Position numbers and translations under genes: made by a program. From assembly GCF_036030735.1 (NCBI RefSeq), contig NZ_CP107928.1:2914001-2978000 (forward strand): a DNA stretch of 64,000 nucleotides. Reading direction: 5' to 3'. Positions 35,591 through 44,390 of this stretch are shown here, piece by piece (position 1 is the first letter of the stretch; each line of letters begins with the position of its first letter). The notes under the pieces are model-generated. The model was not told the origin of the DNA. It made no database searches and worked only from the letters and a program-made list of their open reading frames with translations. This stretch comes from Streptomyces sp. NBC_00425. Its GTDB lineage: Bacteria > Actinomycetota > Actinomycetes > Streptomycetales > Streptomycetaceae.

Positions 35591-36498
35591 CCGGGCCTGA
35601 CGCGCCGGCCGCGCTGCGCGCCACTGGACTCGGATTCCGGTATCGGGTGCGCGGCGGCTGGACCCTGCAGGACTGCGAGTTCACCGTGCCCAGGGGCCGT
35701 ATCACTGCCCTCGTCGGACGCAACGGCGCCGGCAAGAGCACCCTGCTGCACCTGGCCGGCGGCCTGCTACGCCCCCGCACCGGGGACATACGGGTACTGG
35801 ACACCGCACCCGGCACGCCCGGGGCCCGCGCCAGGGTCGCACTGCTCACCCAGGACAAACCGCTCTACCCCCGCTTCACCGTGGCGGACACCCTGCTGAT
35901 GGGGCAGAAGCTGAACGCCTCATGGGACCAGGCTGCCTCCGAGCGGACCGTCCGCGAGGGCGGCATCGCACTCGCCGCCCGCGTAGGGGAACTGTCCCCC
36001 GGGCAGCGCACCCGTGTCGCGCTCGCCCTGGCGCTCGGCAAGCGGCCCGAACTGCTGCTGCTCGACGAGCCGATGGCCGACCTCGACCCCGTGTCACGGG
36101 GCGAGATCATGGCGGCGTTGATGACCGAGGCCGCCGAGCGCGGCACGAGCATCGTCTTGTCCTCGCACGTCCTGCCCGAACTGGAACAGACCTGCGACTG
36201 GGTACTGGTCCTGCGGGACGGGCGCATCGAATTGAGCGAAGACGCCGAGGCGCTGCGCGAGAACCACACCGTACTGACAGGACACGCCGACCAGGCCGAC
36301 GCCCTGGCCGCACGGCACACCGTCGTCCACCGCCGCGCCGGTGGCCGACAGCTGACCGCCCTGATACGACAGCAGGGACCACTGCGCGGCGACTGGCACG
36401 CCGAGCGGCCCACGCTGGAGGACATCCTGATCGGCTACCTCCAGGCCAACGACACGCTGCGCCCGGCCGGCGCCGGGCGGACGGAGTCGGCGGCGTGA
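35587..36498 (+). CDS. ABC transporter ATP-binding protein
   Basis: 303 residues from ATG 35587. Walker A GRNGAGKST, Q-loop LLTQDKPLYPRF, signature LSPGQRTRVALALALG and Walker B PELLLLDEPMADLDP are complete, and the H-loop follows (SSHVLPELEQTCD). The ABC subunit belongs to the CcmA/YtrB-type exporters. It works with the permease encoded immediately downstream (4 bp overlap). Substrate unknown; families controlled by GntR regulators of this kind often give resistance to cell-wall-active compounds. Confidence 0.95.
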   Translation: MTGPDAPAALRATGLGFRYRVRGGWTLQDCEFTVPRGRITALVGRNGAGKSTLLHLAGGLLRPRTGDIRVLDTAPGTPGARARVALLTQDKPLYPRFTVADTLLMGQKLNASWDQAASERTVREGGIALAARVGELSPGQRTRVALALALGKRPELLLLDEPMADLDPVSRGEIMAALMTEAAERGTSIVLSSHVLPELEQTCDWVLVLRDGRIELSEDAEALRENHTVLTGHADQADALAARHTVVHRRAGGRQLTALIRQQGPLRGDWHAERPTLEDILIGYLQANDTLRPAGAGRTESAA

Positions 36499-37481
36499 AC
36501 GGCTCCCTCCGAACCGGCTCTCTCTGGCACGGCTCCCTCTGGCTCGCCTGGCGTCAGCAGCGAGTGCTGGCCGGCGTCGGCGCGGCCGCACTGGCCACCG
36601 CCGCGGCGATCGCCGCGTACAACCGCTCGGGCATGCTGGACGCCCTGCACAGCGGACTGTTCGACCACTGCGGCACCGGACCGCTGTACTGCACGCAGTC
36701 CGACACCGGCGTGCCCCTGCTGCTGGACATCGAGCCGCTGAAGTACCTCGGCACGCTGAACATCGTGCTGCCCGTCATCATCGGCGTCTTCTGGGGCGCG
36801 CCCCTGCTGGGCCGCGACCGGGAACTGGGCACGCACCGCATGGTCCTCGCCCAAGGCGTGAGCCGCGGCCGGTGGTTCGCCTCCCGGATGGCGCTCGCCG
36901 CGGTGACCACGGTGGCCGTCTCCGGCGTGCTCGCGGGGCTGTTCGCGTGGTGGTGGCAACCGGCCGCGGACCGGAGTTACGGCCTGTTCTGGTACGAGAA
37001 CACCGCCCTGAGCGGCTCGGGCCCGAGTGTCGTCGCAGCCGCCCTGTTCGGCCTGGCGGCCGGCACACTGCTGGGTTTGCTGGCCCGCCGGGTGCTGGCC
37101 GCGATGGGTCTGACCCTCCTGGTGACAGGGGCGACGACCCTCCTGCTGCAGTGGACGCACAGGACCCGCCTGCTGGTCCCGCCGCACACCTACACCAGCG
37201 CCGGCAGCATCCCCAAGCCACCCATGGACGAGAAGTGGTCGACCGGCCACTACGGGCTGATCACCGCCTCCGGCCGCTACGACGACGTAATGAACTGCCC
37301 CTTCCCCTCAAGCGCCCAGCTCAAGGAGTGCATGGCCCAGCACGGCTACGTCGCCCGCTTCTACGAGGCCAACCCGGCCAGCGACTACTGGACCTTCCAG
37401 TGGACCGACACAGCCCTTCTCGGCGGCCTCGCCCTCCTGCTCACGGCCGTCACCATGCTGCTCCTGCGCCGCCGCGTCTGA
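36495..37481 (+). CDS. ABC transporter permease
   Basis: 328 residues from GTG 36495, overlapping the ATPase stop by GTGA. After a short cytoplasmic start (LWLAWRQQRVLAGVGAAALATAAAIAAYN) there are about six hydrophobic helices, with a long extracytoplasmic segment (residues about 220-300) containing four or more cysteines, which may form disulfides. GAPLLGRDRELGTHRMVLAQGVSR is the coupling-type loop of this permease class. With the ATPase it forms an exporter. Confidence 0.88.
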   Translation: MNGSLRTGSLWHGSLWLAWRQQRVLAGVGAAALATAAAIAAYNRSGMLDALHSGLFDHCGTGPLYCTQSDTGVPLLLDIEPLKYLGTLNIVLPVIIGVFWGAPLLGRDRELGTHRMVLAQGVSRGRWFASRMALAAVTTVAVSGVLAGLFAWWWQPAADRSYGLFWYENTALSGSGPSVVAAALFGLAAGTLLGLLARRVLAAMGLTLLVTGATTLLLQWTHRTRLLVPPHTYTSAGSIPKPPMDEKWSTGHYGLITASGRYDDVMNCPFPSSAQLKECMAQHGYVARFYEANPASDYWTFQWTDTALLGGLALLLTAVTMLLLRRRV

Positions 37482-37576
37482 CCATGCTGCGTCACCTGTA
37501 ACACCCCATACCCCTTTCGTCCCGCACCCCTTCATCCCCTCACCCGGGGCCCCTTTTGCACGGAGGTCGCTTCGCC

Positions 37577-38362
37577 ATGCCCGCAGACGCCAAGTCACCG
37601 AAGAAACTGCGCAACAACCGCGCCGCCCTCACCCACAAGGTCGGCTACGCCCTGCGCCACCCCGGCCGCGTCGCCCCATACCTCAGCCGGGCCGGCCGGG
37701 ACGCCTGGCTGCGCCTGAAGCACCCCGACCACGTCGGCTACTACCGGGCCGTCATGGCCTCCGACACCCGCCGCAACCCCGAAGCCGCGGTCGGCAGTCA
37801 GACCCATGACCGCTGGCTGGCGCTCGGGCAGATGCAGTTCGACTACCTCACCGAGCACGGGCTGCGCCCCGAGCACCGCATGCTCGACATCGGCTGCGGC
37901 AACCTGCGCGGCGGCTGGCGCTTCATCGACCACCTCGACGCCGGCCACTACTACGGCATCGACATCTCGCCCGACATCCTGATCGCCGCCAAGAGGACTC
38001 TCGCCGAGCGCCACCTCCAGGACAAGCTGCCGCACCTGACCATCACCGGCGACCTCACCCTGGACTTCCTGCCCAGCGACCACTTCGACGTCATCCACGC
38101 GCACAGCGTCTTCTCCCACTCGCCGCTGGACGTCATCGAGGAGTGCCTCGCCCACGTCGGCCGGGTGCTGACCGACACCGGGTTCTTCGACTTCACCTTC
38201 GACCGCACCGAGGGCGCCGAACACCAGGTTCTGCGCGAGGACTTCTACTACCGCACCGAGACCCTCCTGGCCCTGACCCGCAAGCACGGCCTGCATGCCT
38301 GCTTCATGGACGACTGGGAGGAACGCCCGCACGGCCAGTCGAAGATACGCGTCAGCCGCTGA
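37577..38362 (+). CDS. Class I SAM-dependent methyltransferase
   Basis: 261 residues from ATG 37577; a GGAGG lies 10 bp upstream. The SAM-binding motif I is MLDIGCGNLRGGWRFIDHL, followed by YYGIDISPDILIAAK (motif II acidic region) and FDVIHAHSVFSHSP, typical of Methyltransf_25 proteins. The N-terminal about 90 residues (KVGYALRHPGRVAPYLSRAGRDAWLRLK) are basic and amphipathic and may contact membrane or lipid substrate. It lies 95 bp after the permease gene and may belong to the same transcript. Substrate unknown. Confidence 0.88.
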   Translation: MPADAKSPKKLRNNRAALTHKVGYALRHPGRVAPYLSRAGRDAWLRLKHPDHVGYYRAVMASDTRRNPEAAVGSQTHDRWLALGQMQFDYLTEHGLRPEHRMLDIGCGNLRGGWRFIDHLDAGHYYGIDISPDILIAAKRTLAERHLQDKLPHLTITGDLTLDFLPSDHFDVIHAHSVFSHSPLDVIEECLAHVGRVLTDTGFFDFTFDRTEGAEHQVLREDFYYRTETLLALTRKHGLHACFMDDWEERPHGQSKIRVSR

Positions 38363-38812
38363 CCTCTGGCCTCGCGCGCGCGCGCGGAGAAGGCTCGCCC
38401 TGACACCCTGAGAAGAACGAGGAAACACGCGAGACGATGCAAGAACACGGAGACGTACGGCGCTTCCCGCGGACACTCGCCTTGCATCCCGCGATCGAGG
38501 ACGAACCGTGCGGACGGGCCGATGCCGCCAGGGCGGACACCTCGCTGTGCCGTGTGTGGTGATCTCCCTTGCCCGGGAGCGGAGCGGTCGCCTCCTGAGA
38601 GAGGCACGCAGAACGCAGCTGCTACCAGCGATGGTCAACCCCTGGCCCTGGGGGGCGCTGCAGGCCTATGGCGAGCTCCTGACCCGACGGCCACGTCCGC
38701 TGGCCGTTCTGGACGTGCCGGACGAGGGCTGCGCGCAGGCACTGACCTGGCGTGTGCGCCTTCTGCGGCGGCTGGCGCCGGTGACGGTCCTCGCCCCCGA
38801 AGGCGCCTGTGC
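38363..38812. other. Region without a recognisable gene downstream of the methyltransferase
   Basis: A + strand frame from about 38632 to 38810 (GALQAYGELLTRRPRPLAVLDV, then RLLRRLAPVTVLAPEG) looks coding-like, but it matches no family I recognise and runs into the rearranged ester cyclase. 38363-38630 shows nothing on either strand. Confidence 0.35.
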
Positions 38813-39145
38813 AGTCCTCGGGCCCTCAGCCGGGTCACGACTTTGTCACCCTCCGCGATCTGGTCTTCGATCTCGTGGGTTCCGGGTGTGGCCTCCCAGA
38901 ACAGACGGAACACCTGCTTGAGTCCCGCGACCAGGTGCGAACCATGAGAGGGACCTCCCGGGCATCCCTGCCACCGGCAGGCCGATCACGATGACCGCGA
39001 CGGTGATTCACCGCATCGAGAACGGCAAGCTCGCCGAAAAGCGGTCGAGCAAGGATCTCCTCGGCCTCCTTCAGCAGCTCGGCGTCATCCCGACGCCCGG
39101 CGGGGCATCGGGATGGTCCCGACCTGCTGCGATCCGAGCGGACCT
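38813..39145 (+). pseudogene. SnoaL-like ester cyclase remnant with an internal inversion
   Basis: The two parts of one protein family lie on opposite strands. On the minus strand, 38950 to 38813 reads GLKQVFRLFWEATPGTH-E-IEDQIAEGDKVVTRLRARGLH, the middle of an ester cyclase. On the plus strand, from about 38946, the continuation reads RDLPGIPATGRPITMTATVIHRI, then ENGKLAEK and LLGLLQQLGVIPTPG to the stop at 39145. In an intact ester cyclase these segments follow directly (ARGTH then RG-GIPATGR). A simple inversion of about 135 bp in the middle explains the arrangement. The N-terminus is missing. Not functional. Confidence 0.75.
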
Positions 39146-39551
39146 GTGAGACAGGACGTTTGGTGGCGCCCTGCAACGCGCCGCCCTCGGTCCGGCTACG
39201 CGAGATGTGAACAGGGCGAACGTTGCTTGATGCACCGCTGGCTCCGCAACCTCTTACCGGCGCGGGGGCAGGACAGCAGCGGGGGGGTCTTCGAGGCGCG
39301 CTGTGGCAGGGGTTGCGGGCTAGCCGGCAACTGCCATTGAGCGTTGCTCAAACTGAGTTCGCTGGTCGTGGGGCTGGTGTGGGCGGAGACTGAGGTGCTC
39401 GTGCCGGTCGGGGGTGTGATCGGTAGCAGGTGATCATCCGACGCGTTGCCGGTTCGCCGGAATCGCGATGTGGGGTTGGGAGTGCCTCGCAGGCTCCGAG
39501 GAGAGCCGGGTGGGAAGGGGGCTGCTGGTGGCGGACATACTGGTCTGGGTG
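39146..39551. other. Region without a recognisable gene
   Basis: No family matches on either strand. It lies between the rearranged ester cyclase and a truncated coiled-coil gene. It is probably rearrangement debris. Confidence 0.35.
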
Positions 39552-39858
39552 ATGCAGCGGAGAGTGGTGCTGGCCGATCGCGCCGAACGGCTTCGCAAGG
39601 AGCTCGCCGAGATCGATGCCGAGGTGGTCCGGCTGGAAGCCGCCGAGATGGTGATCGGGCAGTTCATTGAGGCCGAGCGGAGCGGGCAGGCCGACGACCC
39701 GGACGTGGCCGAGGAGTTGGAGCGGGTGACGACTCCGGGCGCGCGCGGGATGCGACTGGTCCCGCACCGCGAGCCGGGCATGGACGAGAGCGCGCTGCCC
39801 GCCAACTATCAGGCGATCATGAAGATGGTGACCGCGGCCTCGGAGCCGGTCCCGGCCA
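39552..39858 (+). pseudogene. Coiled-coil protein of unknown function, 3'-truncated
   Basis: The frame encodes MQRRVVLADRAERLRKELAE, then IDAEVVRLEAAEMVIGQFIEAE, then GMRLVPHREPGMDESALPANYQAIMKMVTAASEPV. I recall the family from Streptomyces as a coiled coil plus a winged-helix C-terminus. Here it stops matching at EPVPAN, where it joins tail to tail with a truncated oxidoreductase gene on the other strand. The start is uncertain (ATG 39552 or an upstream GTG). Similar in layout to the fragment at 22930-23220. Confidence 0.55.
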
Positions 39859-39947
39859 ATTGGCCGCCTTCACCTCGTGCCCGGCCGCGCTCAACCGCCT
39901 GGTCAGCGTCTTGCCGATGTTCCCGGTGCCGAGAATGCCGATCTTCA
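39859..39947 (-). pseudogene. NAD(P)-binding F420 reductase-like gene, 5' fragment
   Basis: A start codon (ATG at 39947, with AAGGAG 8 bp upstream) and the first about 29 residues, MKIGILGTGNIGKTLTRRL then SAAGHEVKAANWPG, form a perfect Rossmann G-x-G-x-x-G N-terminus like that of NADPH-dependent F420 reductases. The gene ends abruptly at 39859. It precedes, on the same strand, no further part of the gene. The complete homologue at 40155-40892 is a separate gene and not its continuation. Confidence 0.7.
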
Positions 39948-40154
39948 TGGTGAAACTCCTTGTCCGAAACGGAACCCCGGTGTCTGTGACCGGGGTTCTC
40001 GGGGCTGCGGGCCGGCCGCGGACGCGGTGGTGCGGGTGAGTAATGGCGGCCTTGCCGAAGTGAGCGCCGTTCTTCGTGTTCGTCGTGTGTGTTCGCGGCG
40101 CGCCGGCGTTGCCGCTCTCGTGTCGTTGCCTGGACGAGAGCGGCGCCGGGTGTC

Positions 40155-40892
40155 TCAGCGGTGGGCGGCGCGGTTCATCTCGACGACGTCGTCGACGGTG
40201 AGGTTGGCACCGAGGGCGGCGATGCGTTCCGGGAGGCTGTCGCGGATGGCGGCGTCCTTGGTGCGGTCGGCCGCGGCCAGGGCCGCGGGCAGCTCGGCGA
40301 GGGTCAACTCGGTGCAGTAGGCGGGGCTGTTGGGCTGCTGGCGCCAGGAGTCGGCCAGTGTCCCGGCGTCGTAGGGGTCGAAGCCGGTGTCGTCCACCAG
40401 GCTCATGGCCACGCGCCGCGCCTGCTCGTTGTCACCGGCGACGGGGATGGCGAGGCGGCCGGGTGCTCCGGCCGGAACACCCTTGGCCCGCTGGGTCTCT
40501 GCCAGGGCGGCGTTCCATGCCTTGACCACGGGGCGGCCCAGCTGCTCGGCGGTGTACACGCTCTCCACCTGGCCGTTGTCGACCGCCTCGATCGGCTCGC
40601 TGAGCATGCCGGGGTAGTAGTTCGCGGTGTCGATGACCACCGTCTCGTCGGGCACCGACGCGAACAGGTCCGCCAGCTGGCCCGCCACCCCGAACGGGAT
40701 CGACAGGACGATGACATCCCGGCCCTGGACGGCGTCGGCGAGGTCCACCGCGCGAGCCCCGGACTCCAGCACCTCCGCCCGGACGGCCTCGGGGCCGCGG
40801 GCATCGGCCACCTGGACGTCATGACCAGCCGTGCTGAGCTTGACAGCGAGGTTCCCGCCGATGGCACCGGCGCCTATGACAGTAATTTTCAT
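40155..40892 (-). CDS. NADPH-dependent F420 reductase-like oxidoreductase
   Basis: 245 residues from ATG 40892. The N-terminal Rossmann motif is ITVIGAGAIGGNLAVKLSTAGHDV. Mid-protein segments VIVLSIPFGVAGQLADLF, VVIDTANYYPG and VVKAWNAALAE match the NPD-dependent F420 reductase/NADP oxidoreductase group (COG2085). It may transfer hydride between NADPH and F420 or act on another substrate. The TetR gene lies 100 bp upstream on the same strand, so they may be co-transcribed with TetR first. Confidence 0.88.
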   Translation of the reverse strand: MKITVIGAGAIGGNLAVKLSTAGHDVQVADARGPEAVRAEVLESGARAVDLADAVQGRDVIVLSIPFGVAGQLADLFASVPDETVVIDTANYYPGMLSEPIEAVDNGQVESVYTAEQLGRPVVKAWNAALAETQRAKGVPAGAPGRLAIPVAGDNEQARRVAMSLVDDTGFDPYDAGTLADSWRQQPNSPAYCTELTLAELPAALAAADRTKDAAIRDSLPERIAALGANLTVDDVVEMNRAAHR

Positions 40893-40992
40893 TATTTGTC
40901 CCTTGAGAGGTTGTGCCGCCCCTGAGGGCAGCGCGAGGTGATGGCCGTGCGGTGGTGCCGCCTGGCGTTGCGGGGGCGGGACGCCTGGCGGT

Positions 40993-41586
40993 CTACGCCT
41001 GGGTGTCCCGCTGGCGGTAGCCGCTCGCGATGAGGGTGCGGAGCCGGTCGAGCGACTCCTCCTCGGTACCGGTGCCCTTGATCCAGGCCACGGAGCAGGC
41101 CGCGAGGAACAGGTCGTGCCCCCGCACCGAGGCACGCACGTGTCCCGCGCGCTGTGCTGCTCGCACGTACTGGTCGGTGGCGGTGATGAGGATGTCGCAG
41201 GGAATCGTGAGCGGGCTGTCCGGCTCCTGTGCGCGGGCCGCGGCCATGAGCGGTTCCGGCAGGCCGCTGTAGGCGCTGAAGTACTCCTCCATCGCCCGCA
41301 GCCATTGATCCAGCGCCTCGGCGGGGTCGCCGAGTTGCTCGATGCCTGTCCGGCGGGCCACGAGTTCCTCGGAGCGGGTCTGTAGCACGGCCGCGAGCAG
41401 CGCCTCCCGGGTGGGAAAGTGCCGGTACAGGGTGGCGGGCCCGACGCCCGCCTCCTTGGCCACCGCTTCGAGGGAGGTGCCGATCCCGTGCCGCAGGAAG
41501 TGCCGCTGCGCGGTCTCCAGGAGGGCCGCGCGGTTGCGCTGGACGTCCGCGCGCGGCTTGCGGCCCCGCTGTTCACCGGCACTCAT
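40993..41586 (-). CDS. TetR-family repressor
   Basis: 197 residues from ATG 41586. The helix-turn-helix is RAALLETAQRHFLRHGIGTSLEAVAKEAGVGPATLYRHFPTREALLAAVL, textbook TetR. The C-terminal ligand-binding domain starts at about residue 80 and is not assignable to a ligand. Two palindromic boxes lie 40-90 bp upstream (41625-41677) and are probably its autoregulatory operators. Immediate target genes are itself and the downstream oxidoreductase. Confidence 0.93.
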   Translation of the reverse strand: MSAGEQRGRKPRADVQRNRAALLETAQRHFLRHGIGTSLEAVAKEAGVGPATLYRHFPTREALLAAVLQTRSEELVARRTGIEQLGDPAEALDQWLRAMEEYFSAYSGLPEPLMAAARAQEPDSPLTIPCDILITATDQYVRAAQRAGHVRASVRGHDLFLAACSVAWIKGTGTEEESLDRLRTLIASGYRQRDTQA

Positions 41587-41624
41587 GCGCCCTCCTGCCT
41601 GCCGTGGTCCTGCGGACGCATCAA

Positions 41625-41677
41625 AACGGATGCTGCCTCCGTATGCATTCGAGACTAAAACGGAGGCGGCATCCGGT
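41625..41677. promoter_or_regulatory. Twin palindromic TetR boxes
   Basis: Box 1, AAACGGATGCTGCCTCCGT, and box 2, AAACGGAGGCGGCATCCGG, each have ACGGA/TCCGT-type symmetry. The two boxes are also inverted copies of each other: 41627-41642 pairs with 41660-41675 at 15 of 16 positions. They lie in front of the TetR start at 41586. Confidence 0.72.
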
Positions 41678-41830
41678 CAAACCGGCGGCCCGACCACGGG
41701 AGCCCGGAAGTGCAGGGGCCGACATATCTGGCCGCAGAGCGCAGGGCAGAAGCCGTGCCGGCTGCACCATTCCAGGGTGCCCTTGTCCGGCCCCTGCAGC
41801 ACGAACCGGCCCGGTCCCCGGTCCGGGACG

Positions 41831-42667
41831 TCAGGGGGTGAGCTGCTGGCGTCCGATGACGGAGAGCAGTTCGAGTTTGCTGTGGCTCTCCGTGCCGGGG
41901 CGGGTGGTCAGCACCACCAGAGTCTGGGCGCGGTTCTCGGTGTACAGGAGCTGGACGTCGACGTCGATGCGGCCGACTTCGGGATGGAGGAGGGTCTTGC
42001 AGTCGCCGTAGCGGGCGACCTCCTGCAATTCCCACATGCGGACGAACTCGGGGCTGTGTTCCTGGAGTTCGGCGAGGATCCGGGCGGCTCGGGGGGTGTC
42101 GCTGCCGGCTGTCAGCGCGGCCCGTAGGCGTGCCGCCTGGGCACGGCCGTGGCTTTCGTGGGTCTCCTCGGGATACACCAGGCGCTCGGCCGGGTCCATG
42201 AACCAGCGGTAGTAGCCACTGCTGGCCAGACCGGTGTGACGGGTCTGGTCGCCGAGCAGCGCGACGGCCAAGGGGTTCATCGCGAGGGTGTCGACCAGGT
42301 CGGTGGTTACCAGGGCCGGGGTATCGTCCAGGCGGTCCAGGACCCGCATCAGTGTCGGGCTGACGTGGTCGGAGCGGTGGAAACGGGCCGGGGCGTTGTG
42401 GCCGATGAGGACGAAGAGATGATCGCGTTCATCCAGGGTCAGCCGCAGCGCCCGGGCGAGCGCCGCGGTGATCTGTACGGAGGGCTGCGGAGCACGCTGC
42501 TGCTCCAGCCGGGCGTAGTAGTCGGTGGACATGCCGGCGAGCTGCGCGACCTCCTCGCGGCGCAGCCCCTGCGTACGCCTGCGCGGCCCCTCGACCAGCC
42601 CGACGTCGCGGGGCCGTAGCGTCTCGCGCCGGTGGCGCAGGAATGCCGCCAGTTCTCTCTTGTCCAT
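41831..42667 (-). CDS. XRE-family regulator with MmyB-like ligand-binding domain
   Basis: 278 residues from ATG 42667 (MDKRELAAFLRHRRETLRP), preferred over the longer upstream extension, which has no family match. Helix-turn-helix: RTQGLRREEVAQLAGMSTDYYARLEQQRAPQPS. The C-terminal domain has LAMNPLAVALLGD, EFVRMWELQEVARYGDCKTLLHPEVG and the usual PGTESHSKLELL end. Same family as the regulator at 21550 but clearly distinct in sequence. Its targets may be the SDR at 43172 or the genes to its left. Confidence 0.92.
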   Translation of the reverse strand: MDKRELAAFLRHRRETLRPRDVGLVEGPRRRTQGLRREEVAQLAGMSTDYYARLEQQRAPQPSVQITAALARALRLTLDERDHLFVLIGHNAPARFHRSDHVSPTLMRVLDRLDDTPALVTTDLVDTLAMNPLAVALLGDQTRHTGLASSGYYRWFMDPAERLVYPEETHESHGRAQAARLRAALTAGSDTPRAARILAELQEHSPEFVRMWELQEVARYGDCKTLLHPEVGRIDVDVQLLYTENRAQTLVVLTTRPGTESHSKLELLSVIGRQQLTP

Positions 42668-43171
42668 GCCCTCATCCTCGTGGCATCCCGCCCGGCTATC
42701 CAGAGACCGCCGATCCATGGCTGAGCAGTCCCTTCCCGCCTGCGCAAGCCCACTCGGTCGGCCGACGTCGAGGCACTCGCAGCGAGAAGTCTCGATGGTC
42801 ACCGGACGTGCATGACCCGCTGGGCAATGCGCCGCCCCGGCAGTGCGCCGCAGGCCGCCGGTACGGAAGACGGCCTGCGGCGACGGTCCCCCGTCAAGGA
42901 CGCCCGCTTGGGACCGGTCCCGGGCCTCGTCGCCCGGCCCGGCCGGCCCGACGATGTTCACCGTGCCGGGCGCTCGCGTGCCCGTCGGCCCTCAGGACGC
43001 AGCCGGCCCCCTCTCGTGCGACGACCGGGGCGAAGCCGAAGACGCTTCCTTACCGTTCCGCATCCTCGGTGAGGACCACCCCGAAGCGGGTCCCGCTCGC
43101 GTTCGTCCCTCATGTGGCCCCACAGGACCCGCCCGCGTGCTGCTGGTTCCGCGTCGGTCACTACAGGTCGG
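42668..43171. other. Region between XRE and SDR genes, no gene supported
   Basis: A + strand frame (about 42958-43200) is open, but no family, start or ribosome-binding site supports it. The XRE promoter should lie at 42668-42760. Confidence 0.35.
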
Positions 43172-43921
43172 TCAGCTACCGGTCATCATGGCGAGGACGT
43201 CGTCGTAGGAGCCGGTGGCCACCGCGTCGCGGATGAACCTTGCGGGCTCGACGACCAGCTCCTTCGCGTCGGGCTTCTCACGCAGCAGATCGAGGACCTC
43301 GGTGAGGAAGTCGTCCAACGGCATGGACTGCTCGCTGTCCTGCTGGCCCATCAGGGTCGTGCGCACGCCCGCCGGGACCACCTCTATCACCTGGACACCG
43401 GCGTCAGCACTGGCGAGCTGGATACGCAGGCTCTCGGAGAAGGAGTGCAGCGCGGCCTTGGTCGCGCTGTAGGTCGGCGTGATCGGGAACGGTACGAACG
43501 CCAGCGCGGAGGTGACATTCATGACGACCGCGTCGTCCTTGCCCACCAGCAGCGGCAGGAAGGCGTACGTCATCCGGATCGTGCCGAGCAGATTGGTCGC
43601 GACGTGATCCTCGGCGACCTGGAGTCCTGCCGGGTCAAGGACGCTCTCCAGCAGCTGAATGCCGGCGTTGTTGACCAGGACGTTCAACCCCGGGTGGCTC
43701 GCGGCCACGGCCTCACGGGCCCGGGCAATCGAGTCAGGGTCCGCGACATCGAGGACGACCGCGTCGATACCCGGGTGCTCGGCCGTGATCTCGTCAAGGA
43801 GTTCCTTGCGCCGGCCGGCGACAATCACCTTGTTGCCAGCCTCGTGCAGACGCACCGCCAGGCCGAGACCGATGCCAGAGGTGCCGCCGGTGATCAGGAT
43901 CGTGTTGCCAGTCATCTTCAT
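43172..43921 (-). CDS. Short-chain dehydrogenase/reductase (DltE-like)
   Basis: 249 residues from ATG 43921, with AGGAG 10-14 bp upstream; a longer frame upstream adds nothing conserved. Cofactor site ITGGTSGIGLGLAVRLHEAG, NNAGIQLLES and active-site YSATKAALHSFSESLR identify it as an SDR of the DltE/YciK-like subgroup. The C-terminus (FIRDAVATGSYDDVLAMM) is typical of this group. Probably an uncharacterised oxidoreductase. It is the last complete gene of the island before the repeat next to the methyltransferase gene. Confidence 0.92.
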   Translation of the reverse strand: MKMTGNTILITGGTSGIGLGLAVRLHEAGNKVIVAGRRKELLDEITAEHPGIDAVVLDVADPDSIARAREAVAASHPGLNVLVNNAGIQLLESVLDPAGLQVAEDHVATNLLGTIRMTYAFLPLLVGKDDAVVMNVTSALAFVPFPITPTYSATKAALHSFSESLRIQLASADAGVQVIEVVPAGVRTTLMGQQDSEQSMPLDDFLTEVLDLLREKPDAKELVVEPARFIRDAVATGSYDDVLAMMTGS

Positions 43922-44017
43922 GGAGGTCTTGCTCCTTCGGTACGGCGGGCCGGTGACCACCCGCAGCCTCGACCGTAAGAGCGCCCGCACAGGGGCGGGA
44001 GAGGAAGGTTTGTCCAT

Positions 44018-44390
44018 GGATCGGCAGTCTCTGCCTCGTGAAGAGAACGCCGGCCGTCGGGCCAGGTCCTGCAGAAACTGGACGGGGGCCGCTGGCCGAG
44101 CAGTCGCGAAGGCGCATCGCGTCGGCGAAACGCTCGCCTACGAGGGCGTCGTCCAGGAGCTCATCGCGCGCTCACGCAGCGACTTCGCGCGGCCGAGCCT
44201 GCTCGTCCTCGAGACCGCCTGGTTGATCGACCGGCACGGCGCCAAGGTGGCGACGGCGGGCGCGGCGACTTTTACGGCTGCTATCTCAGCACGCGCTACC
44301 GACCCGCGCCTGGCGGCCAACTCCTGAGCCCGCGTGCAGTCTGAGTTTGATCATTGACCTCGCTGCTGTTTCAGGCGCACGAGCCTCGTG
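44018..44390. other. Region left of the terminal repeat, no gene supported
   Basis: A + strand frame at 44110-44327 (VAKAHRVGETLAYEGVVQELIARSRSDFARPSLLVLETAWLIDRHG) is coding-like in composition but matches no family I know. It could be a fragment of a lost gene. Confidence 0.35.

Noticed and set aside
44110..44327. Frame encoding VAKAHRVGETLAYEGVVQELIARSR as a gene
   Set aside because: No recognisable family, no ribosome-binding site; kept only as an unassigned region.
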